From: DASQYE01 sp035940775
Lineage (GTDB): Bacteria > Acidobacteriota > Blastocatellia > Pyrinomonadales > Pyrinomonadaceae
Length of the DNA stretch: 64,000 bases
Reading direction: 5' to 3'
Assembly: GCA_035940775.1 (NCBI GenBank)
Contig: DASZEN010000004.1
Coordinates: 124,001-188,000, forward strand
In this document: positions 31,663 through 43,447 of the stretch, piece by piece
Position numbering within the stretch: position 1 is the stretch's first letter
Layout: each line of letters opens with the position of its first letter
The notes under the pieces: generated by a model
Told to the model about the DNA's origin: nothing
Databases searched by the model: none
What the model saw: only the letters and a program-made list of their open reading frames with translations
Program-made: the position numbers and the translations under genes

Positions 31663-33564
31663 TTACCCGATGGTGGTGAGAGCGCGCGGCAGCGTCGCGC
31701 TCTGGGCCGCGCTCAGGTTCTGTAGCTGGACGAGTCCGGCGGGCGCTGAGCCGAGCCACGTCGTCGGGCAGACGCCGCAGCGCGTACACTGATCTACAGA
31801 CGGGCAGGGCGCTGTCGATCTGGCGACGTGTGCCCTCTCGTGCTCCTTCTGCATAAAGTCGCGAGAGAGACCGGCATCGACTATCTCCCAGGGAAGCTGC
31901 TCTTCGTAGCTTCGGTCGCGGCTCGTATAGAAGGACGGGTCGATGCCCGTTTCGCGTATGGCCGCATGGAGGTCGCCGCCCGCGCGTGCCGCCGCTTCGA
32001 TCAGTCGCGCCGTTCGACGGTCGCCTGACGAGAAGAGCGCCTGTTCATGCGCGATGCGCGCGGACATGGCGCGCACCTCGACGTTCGGGATGCGGGCCAG
32101 ATTCCTGGAGACCCATTTCAAGCGGCGCTTCAACTCACGTTCGCCGCAGATGGCGTCCCACTGCAAGGGCGTGTTCGGCTTCGGCACGAAACCGTTCAGC
32201 GACGGGATGATCTTGCCCGCGCGGCCGAAATGTTTTCCCGCTTCGAGCATCCTGTCCTTGATGCGCTCGACCAGCACGATCATCTCTTCGAGGTCTTCGT
32301 CCGTTTCGGTCGGCAGGCCCACCATCAGGTAAAGCTTGACGGTCAGCATGCCGCGATCGAAGACCGCGCCGCAGATGTCCACGATCTCATCGTTGGTCAG
32401 GTTCTTATTGATGACTTTACGCAGGCGGTCTGAGCCGGTCTCAGGCGCGACCGCGATCTGCTGATCGCGCGACTCCACGAGCGCGTCCAGCAGTTCGTCC
32501 GAAATCTGGTCGAGCCTGAGCGAAGAGACCGAGATGCGATACTCCATCGCCCTGAGACCCTGAAGGATTTCGCCGATCTCCGGATGATCGCATACGGCCG
32601 TCGAGACCAGCCCGATCTTATCCGTACGCCCGCGCCACTCCGCAGCTTTCGCCAGCACGTCGCGCGCAGGCACGACGCGCGGCGGCCAGTAGTTGAATCC
32701 GGCCCAGCAGAAGCGGCATCCCTGAGAGCAGCCGCGCGAAATCTCTATCAGAAAACGCTCGCCCATCTCAGCCCGTGGGGCCCAGATGAAGGTTGACGGC
32801 GCGAAGACTTCGGTGCTCCGCAGTTGCTCGGCGACCTCAAGATCGCCGCGACGAATCGCGCGCCGGAGGCTGCCCTCCTTCGGATTCTCAGCCGAGACGG
32901 CGCGGCCCACCCGCGCGGGCACGCCCGTCACGCGCGGCGTGTAGGCCGAGATTGTGCCGTCCGGGTTGTACTCGACATCGTAGAGCGACGGCACGTAGAA
33001 GCCTCGCCCCCGTCGCGCCAGGGCGAGCAGAATCTCTTCCTTCGTTTCGTGCTCGAAAATGGCATCGACGAACTGCGGCCCGAGGATTTCGCCTTCGCCG
33101 ACGCCGATTACGTCCGTGAAATCGGCAATCGGCTCCGGATTGAGGAACGACGCCGCGCCGCCCATCAGCACGAGCGGGTCGTAAGAGGTACGCTCGCGGG
33201 CCCACACGGGAATACCACTGAGGCGCAGGATTTGGGCCATGTAGAGGTAATCGGTCTCGAACGAGATGGAGAAGGCTAAACAATCGAAGTCGCGCACGGG
33301 CGTTTGCGATTCCAGCGAAAGGAGCGGCGTGCCGCCTTTTTCGTACTCGCGCAGCTCTTCCGCGTCGGGCAGAAAAACACGCTCGCAGGAGACTTCCGGA
33401 ATCTTGTTGAACAGCTCGTACATCGCCTGAAATCCCAGATTCGCCATGCCTATGGCGTACACGTTCGGGTAACAGAGGGCGATGCGAAGCCGCGCGCCGC
33501 GCTTCAATGTCCAGCCGTCTTCGGCTGCCAGCTTTTGCTTATAACTTTCGACGATTCGCTTCAT
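31663..33564 (-). CDS. B12-binding-domain radical SAM protein, TIGR03960-type
   Basis: 633 residues. The N-terminal half carries a B12-binding-like domain (LRIALCYPNVYAIGMANLGF, then PLLSLESQTPVRDFD). The radical SAM core has CxxxCxxC in SRGCSQGCRFCWAGFNYW, which holds a 4Fe-4S cluster that splits S-adenosylmethionine. The core continues with VSVSSLRLDQIS-like and APETGSDRLRKVINKNL segments. A second Cys cluster is near the C terminus (PCPSVDQCTRCGVCPTTW). In many genomes this family is linked to a DUF2344 partner and to ribosome or RNA modification; that partner is absent here. The reaction is unknown. Confidence 0.88.
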   Translation of the reverse strand: MKRIVESYKQKLAAEDGWTLKRGARLRIALCYPNVYAIGMANLGFQAMYELFNKIPEVSCERVFLPDAEELREYEKGGTPLLSLESQTPVRDFDCLAFSISFETDYLYMAQILRLSGIPVWARERTSYDPLVLMGGAASFLNPEPIADFTDVIGVGEGEILGPQFVDAIFEHETKEEILLALARRGRGFYVPSLYDVEYNPDGTISAYTPRVTGVPARVGRAVSAENPKEGSLRRAIRRGDLEVAEQLRSTEVFAPSTFIWAPRAEMGERFLIEISRGCSQGCRFCWAGFNYWPPRVVPARDVLAKAAEWRGRTDKIGLVSTAVCDHPEIGEILQGLRAMEYRISVSSLRLDQISDELLDALVESRDQQIAVAPETGSDRLRKVINKNLTNDEIVDICGAVFDRGMLTVKLYLMVGLPTETDEDLEEMIVLVERIKDRMLEAGKHFGRAGKIIPSLNGFVPKPNTPLQWDAICGERELKRRLKWVSRNLARIPNVEVRAMSARIAHEQALFSSGDRRTARLIEAAARAGGDLHAAIRETGIDPSFYTSRDRSYEEQLPWEIVDAGLSRDFMQKEHERAHVARSTAPCPSVDQCTRCGVCPTTWLGSAPAGLVQLQNLSAAQSATLPRALTTIG

Positions 33565-33666
33565 AAAATAAAGAGTTTAGAGGCCCGAAGGGGGAGGAGA
33601 GTTGTACGAGCGGGCGCTATTCTTTCGGCTCCGGGCGACAGTCTCTAAACTCCATGACCAGTGGTG

Positions 33667-35393
<1,727 letters not shown>

Positions 35394-35397
<4 letters not shown>

Positions 35398-37256
35398 TGT
35401 CCACTCACCCCATATGCGCTCTCTTCGGTGCGAGGTAAGAGCGCGCTCCTGCGACGCGACAATTCCAGGTGTTCTAAAGCGAGGCGGTCGAGTCGCTCAC
35501 TATCGCCCGCGCGTTCGGCGGTTGCAATCTCCGCGCCAAGCTCGCCTATGCGGCGATCAACGGCCATCAAACGCAGGGCCGAGAGACAGCTTTCGGCGAT
35601 CACCGAGAGGTCGTCCAGGGCTTCGCCGTCGGCGCGCTCCGGCTCGTTCATCAGGAGCAGCGGCACGAGGTCTGCGGCCACGGGGTCGTCTGCCGTCTTC
35701 TCGTTCAGTGAGCTGAAATCTATGCTCCGTCCTTCCTCGTCCAATTCGACGAGGGCGCGGAAGACGGCGGCGGTCGGCAACTCCTGGTAATCAGCCGCTT
35801 CCATGCGCGGCAGGATGGAGCGGCGCAATTCCTCGTCCGTGAGGAGCAGTTCCAGCAGTCTCTGCTCGGCGACGGTCACCTGCGCGCCCGCCGCGCGGGC
35901 GACCCTTTGCTTGACGGTCGAGGCGTCGCCGCCTCCGCCGCCTCCCGCGCCTCCCTTAACCATCTGCCACAGCTCTTTGCGCAGCGTCGCCTCTTCAACG
36001 CGCAGCGCATCCATCGCTATGTCAAAGTATTCGCGCTTTTGTATGCTGTTACGGACGGCGCGAATATAGGGGAGCACTTCCTCGACCGCTTCGGCCTTCT
36101 CGGCCGGTCGATGAAGGTTACGATCCTTTACCGCTTGATCGAGCGCGAATTGTATGTGGGGGAGTGCCTTGCCTCGCCGCTCGTGATATGCCTCGGCACC
36201 ATTTTGTCTGATGTATTCGTCTGGGTCGGCATTGTCCGGCAGAACCAGCACCTTGACCTCGAAGTCTTCCGCGAGGAGCGTTTCGATAGCACGCTTGGCC
36301 GCCTGCACGCCTGCCCTGTCGCCATCATAGTTGATGACTACTTTGCGCGCAAACCTTCCTAAGAGCCTAGATTGATCCGGCGTCAAAGCCGTCCCCAAAC
36401 TCGCCACCATATTGCGCACGCCCGCCTGGTAAGGCACGATCAAATCCAGATAGCCTTCGACGAGAATGGCAAACCTGCGCCGCCGTATGTCGTCGCGCGT
36501 CTGATGCAGTCCGTAGAGGTGTCGCCCCTTGGTGTAAGCAGCCGTCTCGGGCGAGTTCAAATACTTCGGCTCGCCGTCGGCCGCCAGAGTCCTTCCGCCG
36601 AAGGCGACGGCGCGGCCCTGCGCGTCCAACACCGGAAAGATCACACGAGCGCGAAAGCGATCATAAAAACCGCCCGCATCCTTTTTGACGACGAGCCCGC
36701 TGCGCTCGATCTGCGCCAGCGTCGCGCCGCGTTCTCTCAGGTGAGCCGAAAGCGCGTCCCAGCGATCCGGCGCATAGCCGAGCCGAAAAACCTTGCGCGT
36801 CTCGTCCGTGATTCCACGGCCCGACAGATACTCGCGCGCCGCGCGCGACTCAGCGCCCGTGCCCTGCTCCAACTGCGCCTCCCACCACTCAAGCGCCCAG
36901 GAGTTCAGCTCTATAATCTCGTCCGAATCGCGACGACGCGCCTCGAACCGCTTATCCTCCTCCATCGCTGGAAGCGCGACGCCCGCCTTCCCGGCCACAA
37001 TCCTGACCGCCTCGGGGAACGTCACGCGCTCAATCTCCATCACGAAATTGAAGACGCTCCCGCCCTTCCCGCAGCCGAAACAGTAGAAGATGTCTTTGGC
37101 CGGATTGACGGAGAAGGAGGGCGTCTTCTCCTGGTGAAAGGGGCAGCACGCCATCCAGTTCGCGCCCTTCTTCTTCAAAGAGACGTAGTCCTGTATGACG
37201 CGCACGATGTCCGCCTGGCGGCGAAGGTCGTCGATGAAGGTTTGCGGAAAGCGCAT
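35394..37256 (-). CDS. dnaG: DNA primase
   Basis: 620 residues from the ATG at 37256. Upstream in-frame ATGs would reach into the previous gene and do not belong to the conserved protein. It makes RNA primers at the replication fork. The zinc domain has C38-x2-H41 and C59-x2-C62 (CCPFHQEKTPSFSV, FYCFGCGKGG). The TOPRIM domain has the catalytic Glu in LVEGYLDLIVPY and the metal Asp pair in INYDGDRAGVQ. The C-terminal third is the DnaB-binding helical part. A Gly-rich insert (GGAGGGGGGD) separates it from the core. dnaG and rpoD overlap by four bases, a classical macromolecular-synthesis pair without rpsU. Confidence 0.95.
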
Positions 37257-37294
37257 CGTCTTTGAACCGTCGGATTGAGCTACTCTCGCGGACG

Positions 37295-38026
37295 CTACCT
37301 GGACAGCGCCTGGGCCAACTCTCGCAGGAGCGCCGCGCAGTCGCCGCGCCACGCGCTGCCGTGCATGCAGGCCAGCGTCAGGGGGTCTGTCAAAGCAAGG
37401 CGCTCGATCAGCTCGCGCGCGTTCTTGGTATGCGAGAAGTAGTCCATCTGGTGACGGAACGCCTCGCTCGGGCCGAGTATGTCTGATTCCGTGAGCGGAA
37501 CGTCGCCCGTGCCGGGCTGCGTGAAGAGATCGCTACACAGCAGCGTTCGCGTCTCGGTCTCCATCAGATAGCCGCATTCCCAGGCGTGCGGCATGTGCGG
37601 AGCGTCGAACCACTGGACGGAGTGACGACCCAAAGAGACGGTCTCGCCATCGGCGAGCGCGCGCGGCGGACGATCCGCCACGTCTCCTACAGAAACGAGC
37701 GCGGCCACTTGGCCGCAGAGCGGGGCGGCGCGCGGCGCCAGGGCGAGCCATTCGTTGAGAGAGCCGCATTCATCCGCCTCGAAGTGCGAGAAGGCGACGT
37801 GGCGCAGTGCCTCCGGGGGCATGACGTGGCCCACGGCCTCGCGTACGAGCGGGAACAGCTTGCGTGGGCCCGTGTGAAACAGCAACGGCTCATCATCCAT
37901 GATGAGGTACTGGTTGAAGGAGAAGCCCCCGGGCGAAATCTCCTCCGGGAGCGGCGTGTTGATGCGATAGATGCCGTCGGCGATCTCGTGAACATTAGTG
38001 CCTGATTGTATGTTGGTGATGCTCAT
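37295..38026 (-). CDS. Metallo-beta-lactamase-fold protein of the flavodiiron/ODP type
   Basis: 243 residues. A diiron or dizinc hydrolase fold with HFEADECGSLNEW, the HxExD motif of the ODP/flavodiiron branch, plus further ligand candidates in APHMPHAWECGY, LLCSDLFTQPG and ACMHGSAW. It lacks the flavodoxin domain of true flavodiiron proteins, so it may act in oxygen or peroxide sensing or be an unrelated hydrolase. Its stop is 38 bases before the dnaG start on the same strand, so it may share the dnaG-rpoD transcript. Confidence 0.78.
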   Translation of the reverse strand: MSITNIQSGTNVHEIADGIYRINTPLPEEISPGGFSFNQYLIMDDEPLLFHTGPRKLFPLVREAVGHVMPPEALRHVAFSHFEADECGSLNEWLALAPRAAPLCGQVAALVSVGDVADRPPRALADGETVSLGRHSVQWFDAPHMPHAWECGYLMETETRTLLCSDLFTQPGTGDVPLTESDILGPSEAFRHQMDYFSHTKNARELIERLALTDPLTLACMHGSAWRGDCAALLRELAQALSR

Positions 38027-38107
38027 GTAAGGTGTACCCCCAATTCCAGAGATTAAACGCAGCCTGCTTGAAAAGGGACGTGGGCGCCAACCCCCGCGCT
38101 CGCGCCG

Positions 38108-40594
38108 TCATTGCCTCAACTCGACGAGGGTCGCGCCCGCGCCGCCCTGATCCGGAGGGGCGGCGGAGAAGCGCGCAACGTGCGGGTGGCCGTTGAGGAG
38201 CTTGGCGATGGCTTTGCGCAGCGCGCCCGTCCCGTGACCATGTACGATGCGAACCTGATTCATGCTGTTGAGAAATGCTTCGTCCAGAAACTTGTCCGCT
38301 TCGTCAACGGCCTCGTCCGTCGTGCGACCGATGAGGTTGATTTCGGCGCGCGCGCCCGCCTCCGTGTCGCTCAGACGAAGCTCGGTTCCGCGCGAGACCC
38401 GCAGGCGCGCGCCGCGACCCGTAGCGGACGGCGGCTCGGCGGCCTCGACCAGCTCAAGGTTAGAGACCTTTTCTCTGAAGCGCAAAGACTTGACGCGCAC
38501 TTCCGCGTCGTCGCCGCTGAGCTTATCGACGATGCCGATTGACCCGAAGGAGAGCAGGCGGACGCTGTCCCCGACCTTGAGCGCGCGTGGCGCGGCCGCG
38601 GCGCGATGCGCCGCGGTCGTTTCGGTCTCGGCGGGCGAATCGAAATCCAGTACCTGGCGGTCGCGCACGACGCGGACGGGGCGCGAGGTTGAGCGCGCAT
38701 CCGCGCTCCGTGAAGCAGATGCGGCGCGGGCGGCGCGCTGCGCTTCGCGTTTCAATTCCGCAGAGCGTTTCTGTGCTTCGCGCTCGACGCGCGCACGCCC
38801 CGCCGCGTCCTCTACTTTGGAGACCAGCTCGCGCGAGCGCTTCTCGAACTCTTCGACGGCCGCGCCAAGCTCGCGCTCGAATACAGACTGGCGCTCGCGC
38901 TCTCGCCGCGCGGCCTCCACGCCAAGCGCAGCATACTTTTCGGCGACGGCCGCGCGCTCCTCCTCCAATGCGCGGCGGAGTGCTTCGGCCTCTTCGGCCT
39001 CGGTCTTGATACGGCGCAGGTACGTGGCCGCGTCGCGCGCAGAGACCTGCACGTGCTCGGACGCTCGGCGCACGATCTCTTCCGGGAAACCGAAGCGGCG
39101 CGCGATCTCCAGGCCCGAAGAGGAACCGGCGATGCCGACGAGCAGCCTGTAGGTCGGCTGCAAACTCTTTTCGTCGAACTCGACGCTCGCGTTGATGACA
39201 GCCTCTTCGTTGGCCGCATACATCTTCAAGCCGCTGTAGTGCGTCGTCGCCAGCACGTGAGCGCCGCACGCGCGCCGGAAGTGATCCACCACCGCCACGC
39301 CCAGTGCCGAACCCTCCTCCGGGTCAGTCCCCGTCCCGACCTCGTCCAGAAGCACGAGCGCGGGCGCTTCGCACAGCTCGATCATGCGGCTGATGTTGGC
39401 GACGTGCGAGGTGAAGGTCGAAAGGTTGGCGGCGAGCGATTGATGATCGCCTATGTCGGCGAGTACGGAAGCGTAAAAAGGGATGCGCGCGGAGCGGGCC
39501 GGGACGGGCAGTCCTGAAAGAGCGGCGAGCGCGAGCAGGCCCGTCGTCTTGAGGACGACAGTCTTACCGCCTGCGTTCGCGCCGCTGATGACCATCACAG
39601 AATGCTCCGGGTCGAGCGAGAATGAGACGGGAACGACCGCGCCGCCCGTGGCGCGCAGGTTCTCTTCGAGCAGCGGATGACGAGCGCCCGCGAGTTCGAG
39701 CGTTCCGCTCTCGTTGATCTCGGGGACGACGCAATCGAAGCGCGCCAGAAACGCCGCCTTTGCACCGACAAAATCCAGCTCGGCGACAGCCCGCGCCGCC
39801 AGTTCAAGCGCGGGCAGCGCCGCGCGCAACTCCTCCGTCAGGGTGAAGAGAATACGGCTGATCTCGCGCTCTTCGGTCTCGCGCAGCGCCTGCAAATCGT
39901 TGTTGGCGTCGATGGTTTCCAGCGGTTCTATAAAAAGGGTCGCGCCCGAGGAGGAGACGCCGTGCGCGACGCCCTGGATGCGACCGCGATGATCGGACTT
40001 GACGGGAATCACAAAGCGGTCGTTCCTGACCGTCACCAGCTCGTCCTGAATGGCCGCTTCGCTTCGTCGCATCAAGCCTTCGAGCGAGCGCGTGATCGAA
40101 GAGCGCAGGCGCGTGATGTCGTGGCGTATGCGCGCCAATTCCGGGCTCGCGCGATCATCCAGCTCGCCGCTCGGCAGAATCTTGGAAGAGACGCGCGCCG
40201 CCAGGCTGTGCAACTCGCGCGGCAGAGCTTCGACCGTCTCCCACAGGACGGGCGCTACGCCTCGCTCGGAGAGAATACTGGCGCGCGCCGCGAGAGCCTG
40301 CTCGCAAAGTCGCGCCAGCTCAAGTATGGCGAGCGGTTCGAGAGTCGCGCCCACAATGTTGAGACGCGCGAGCGCGGCGGTCGGGTCGGCCAGCTCGCTG
40401 AAAGACCATGCCGCGCCGCGCTGCCGCAACTCGACGCATTCGTTGACGGCGCGGAGCGCGCGCCCGAGCGCCGCCAGATCATCCAGGGGCGCGAGAGCAT
40501 CGAGACGCGCCCTCCCCATGGGCGTCTGCGCGCCGCGACGCACCAGCGCGCGCAGCTCCGAATATTCCAGCGTTCTAAACGCTTGATCGTTCAT
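38108..40594 (-). CDS. mutS2: MutS2-family ATPase with C-terminal Smr domain
   Basis: 828 residues. MutS2 suppresses homologous recombination or rescues collided ribosomes, depending on the species. The MutS clamp/core (about 1-300) is followed by the ABC-type ATPase: Walker A ISGANAGGKTVVLK (near 338), Walker B LVLLDEVGTGTDPEEGS. A long Arg/Glu coiled coil (about 505-640) leads to a KOW-like region and a Smr domain (about 750-828). In the Smr domain the HGxGxG loop is kept (IVHGHGTGALRKAI), but the usual LDLR motif is replaced by INLI (EINLIGRTTDEAVDE). The nuclease activity ascribed to Smr domains may be altered. Confidence 0.93.
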   Translation of the reverse strand: MNDQAFRTLEYSELRALVRRGAQTPMGRARLDALAPLDDLAALGRALRAVNECVELRQRGAAWSFSELADPTAALARLNIVGATLEPLAILELARLCEQALAARASILSERGVAPVLWETVEALPRELHSLAARVSSKILPSGELDDRASPELARIRHDITRLRSSITRSLEGLMRRSEAAIQDELVTVRNDRFVIPVKSDHRGRIQGVAHGVSSSGATLFIEPLETIDANNDLQALRETEEREISRILFTLTEELRAALPALELAARAVAELDFVGAKAAFLARFDCVVPEINESGTLELAGARHPLLEENLRATGGAVVPVSFSLDPEHSVMVISGANAGGKTVVLKTTGLLALAALSGLPVPARSARIPFYASVLADIGDHQSLAANLSTFTSHVANISRMIELCEAPALVLLDEVGTGTDPEEGSALGVAVVDHFRRACGAHVLATTHYSGLKMYAANEEAVINASVEFDEKSLQPTYRLLVGIAGSSSGLEIARRFGFPEEIVRRASEHVQVSARDAATYLRRIKTEAEEAEALRRALEEERAAVAEKYAALGVEAARRERERQSVFERELGAAVEEFEKRSRELVSKVEDAAGRARVEREAQKRSAELKREAQRAARAASASRSADARSTSRPVRVVRDRQVLDFDSPAETETTAAHRAAAAPRALKVGDSVRLLSFGSIGIVDKLSGDDAEVRVKSLRFREKVSNLELVEAAEPPSATGRGARLRVSRGTELRLSDTEAGARAEINLIGRTTDEAVDEADKFLDEAFLNSMNQVRIVHGHGTGALRKAIAKLLNGHPHVARFSAAPPDQGGAGATLVELRQ

Positions 40595-40711
40595 CGTTCT
40601 TGAAAAGCTAAAAGAGAGTTCCTTCCGACACCTATCTTAACACTCGCACGGACGGGCGAAAACCGAACGGGCTGGCGACCGCTTATGATATTTCGGTTGC
40701 GCTTTCGGGCG

Positions 40712-43447
40712 TCAGTCTGTTCTTGCGATCAGCGCGGCGAAGATTTCCAGGACGGGTTTGCTGTAGCCGCGCAGCATGCCCAGGCGCTTGAGGTCGTCCC
40801 ATTCGTCGTTCGTGTCCGTCTGACGAATCTGGCGATAGTTTTGCGCGGCTTCGTCCTGTTGGCCCATGCGGTAGAGGATGGCGGCGATCCCGGCCTTGTA
40901 TCTGAGGTCGCGTGTCTTGTTGAGCTGGGCGGCGCGTTGCTCGGTCTTGAGCGCTTCGTCAAGGGAGTTGCGCGCGAGCAGGACGAGCGCCCTGGTGTCA
41001 AGGTATGAGGGATCGTCCGCTTTGAGTTTAAGAGCCTGATCGGCCTCGCTCATGGCTTCGTCGAGCTTGTCGCGGCGCAGCAGGACTCTTGCGAGCGCGT
41101 TGCGCAGGGCCGGGTTGCGGGGCGCAAGCTTGACGGCCGAGCGCAGCGTCGCTTCGGCTGCGTCCGTATGATCCTTGACGGCGTAGAGCGTGCCGAGCGT
41201 GAGCAGCGTATCGACGTTGGCCGGATCCAGACGCGCCGCCGTGTCGTATTCCGTGATCGCTTCGTCATAACGCTGCTGGGCCCTGTAGGCCGCCGCCAGC
41301 TTGAGATGCGCTTCGGTGTCATCAGGGTCTTCCTTCAATACCTCGCGAAGCTCAACTTCGGCCTCGTCATATTTCTTCGCGCGAAAGAGAGAATCGGCGT
41401 GCGCCGGACGCTCCTCCGCGGGTGTGTCGCTGACGGGGACGGCGCGTTTCAAATCGACCGCGACGGGCGGCGTCCAGCTCGCAGCAATCTTCACGTCCCT
41501 GTACCAGGGCCGGTAGCCGCTCGCGATCACCCGCACATTGCGCAGGCCCACGGGCGCTTGAACCGAGAACTCTTTCGTCCCGCCGACCGTCCCGGCCTTT
41601 TCGTCATCCACGTAAATCACGCTTCCGGCCGGAGCGGTCAAACGCAGCGTGCCCGCAGCCATATTTACGACCACGGCATCTTTGGCGACGGGCTGCAATA
41701 TACCGGGCGCTTGCGTGCTTTCATTCTGCTCCGTGACGGCGTAGCGATGATAGAGCGAGACGCCGAGGTATGCGACTCCGCCGCCGAGGGCGACGAGCAG
41801 CAGTCCGAGCGCCGCGAGACGTGCCCATCCGGGAATCCCTCGCGGCTTCGCTTCGACCGGGGCGGCGGCGGCGACGACTGCTTCTTCTTCCTGCCGCCCG
41901 GCGAGAGCGGGCGCGAGGCTCTGCGCGCGGGCCTGCGCCGAGCGCGGAACGAGCGTCAGCTCGCCGTCGGGCTCGACACCTGTTGGCCCATCGGGCTCGG
42001 TCGTAACGGCCCAGGGGCTTGCGACGTTTGAAGCCTGATAGGCGACGATGCTTTCACGCAGCGACTCCTCTGTAGTGCGCTGAGCCTCGGCGGCGATGCG
42101 CGCCTCGCTATTGATGCCCGCATCTGTATTGATGCGCCCCTCACTATTGAGGCGCGCTTCCTCGGCTTGATGCGCCTCTTCAGGCGGGCGCGCGTCTTCG
42201 ATTTGTCTGGCCGCTTCGGCTGACAGTTGGACGGGGGGCGCTTCTTCGGTTTGGCGCGCGGCTTCGATTGGCGGCGGTGATGACGCCGCAACTACAGCCT
42301 CTGCCGCCGCCGCTTCGGCCCGTCTCGCCTGTTCCAGTCGGCGCGCTTCGGCCTCCGCCATAGCTTCCTTAGTCGTAGGCTGGCGCGGCTTCTCGTTGTC
42401 CGCATCCAGCTCACCCGCGATCATCTCCTGCGTCCGGCGCAGGCCGCCATGCGTCGAGCGGGCCGTGACCAGATAGCTTTCGTTGTAGGCGCGACGCAGT
42501 TCGGCCGCGAACTCGGCGGCGGTCTGCGGACGGTCGTCCCTGTCCTTTTCGAGCGCGCGAAGAATGACGCGGCTGACGGCCTCGGGAACCTCGGGCGCGA
42601 ACGTCGTCAGGGGCGGCGGCACAGCTTCGAGGTGCTGCCGACGCATCTCGGAAGTCGTGCGCCCGATGAAGGGCGTTCGCCCGGCGAGCAACTCGTAGAG
42701 CGTACAGCCGAGCGCGTAAATATCGGTTCGCCCGTCAAGGCCACGGATGCCGGAGCCCTCGCCGAACCACTGTTCGGTGGACATGTAAAAGGGCGTGCCG
42801 ATGGGCGTCCCGTATTGCGTCAATTGCATGGAGGCATCGCCGCCCTGCTGGCTGCCGCGCAGCTTGACGATACCGAAGTCGGCGATCTTGATCGTCCGCA
42901 GGATGTGGCCGCTGACCGTCTCCTCCTGTGCGCGCAGGATATTATCCGGCTTGAGGTCGCGGTGAATAATGCCGCGCTCGTGCGCCGCCGAAAGAGCATC
43001 GCAGACGGCCTCGGCCACCTCCAGAACTTCGTCGAGCGTGAGACGGCCGCGACGCCGCAGGTCTTCGCGCAGGCTGTGGCCCTCGACCATCTCCATCACC
43101 ATGTAGGTCAAACCGGGCACGGAGCGATCCAGGTCGTAGACGGTGACGGTGTGTTGGTGACGCATCTTCCTGAGCGCCCTCGCTTCGCGAAGGAAGCGCT
43201 CCGAGAGCTTCTGATCGCCCGGCGGGCCGAGCATGACCTTGATGGCGACATCGTCCAGGTCACGATGACGCGCGCGGTAGACTGCGCCCATCGCGCCTTT
43301 ACCGATCAGGCGCGTGAGCGTGTATTTAGCGCCGAGAGCCTCCTGTAGTTTGGTCGCCAGAGGGTCTAAGACGAGCGGCTGCCCGTCGTTGGGGCAACTG
43401 GTCTCGGCGGCGGCGGTCAGGATGTTGCACGTGTCGCAACGCTTCAT
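40712..43447 (-). CDS. Membrane Ser/Thr protein kinase with zinc ribbon, PEGA-like and TPR regions
   Basis: 911 residues from the ATG at 43447, where the zinc ribbon begins; 47 further in-frame codons upstream look non-coding. In order: zinc ribbon (MKRCDTCNILTAAAETSCPN), Hanks-type kinase (about 38-300; IGKGAMGAVYRARHRD, HRDLKPDNILRA at about 161, DFGIVKLRG), a long Ala/Glu-rich region rich in EEA and AEA words, one membrane helix (about 545-565; LAALGLLLVALGGGVAYLGV), a PEGA-like domain (SVIYVDDEKAGTVGGTKEF) and four or five TPR repeats to the end. The kinase is cytoplasmic, the PEGA and TPR parts are outside. The same genome piece has an FHA-domain cyclase that could read its products. Confidence 0.93.
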   Translation of the reverse strand: MKRCDTCNILTAAAETSCPNDGQPLVLDPLATKLQEALGAKYTLTRLIGKGAMGAVYRARHRDLDDVAIKVMLGPPGDQKLSERFLREARALRKMRHQHTVTVYDLDRSVPGLTYMVMEMVEGHSLREDLRRRGRLTLDEVLEVAEAVCDALSAAHERGIIHRDLKPDNILRAQEETVSGHILRTIKIADFGIVKLRGSQQGGDASMQLTQYGTPIGTPFYMSTEQWFGEGSGIRGLDGRTDIYALGCTLYELLAGRTPFIGRTTSEMRRQHLEAVPPPLTTFAPEVPEAVSRVILRALEKDRDDRPQTAAEFAAELRRAYNESYLVTARSTHGGLRRTQEMIAGELDADNEKPRQPTTKEAMAEAEARRLEQARRAEAAAAEAVVAASSPPPIEAARQTEEAPPVQLSAEAARQIEDARPPEEAHQAEEARLNSEGRINTDAGINSEARIAAEAQRTTEESLRESIVAYQASNVASPWAVTTEPDGPTGVEPDGELTLVPRSAQARAQSLAPALAGRQEEEAVVAAAAPVEAKPRGIPGWARLAALGLLLVALGGGVAYLGVSLYHRYAVTEQNESTQAPGILQPVAKDAVVVNMAAGTLRLTAPAGSVIYVDDEKAGTVGGTKEFSVQAPVGLRNVRVIASGYRPWYRDVKIAASWTPPVAVDLKRAVPVSDTPAEERPAHADSLFRAKKYDEAEVELREVLKEDPDDTEAHLKLAAAYRAQQRYDEAITEYDTAARLDPANVDTLLTLGTLYAVKDHTDAAEATLRSAVKLAPRNPALRNALARVLLRRDKLDEAMSEADQALKLKADDPSYLDTRALVLLARNSLDEALKTEQRAAQLNKTRDLRYKAGIAAILYRMGQQDEAAQNYRQIRQTDTNDEWDDLKRLGMLRGYSKPVLEIFAALIARTD

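Noticed and set aside
37257..37352. Longer N terminus for dnaG
   Set aside because: The extra 32 codons overlap the end of the MBL-fold gene and are not part of the conserved primase; the ATG at 37256 starts the family sequence.
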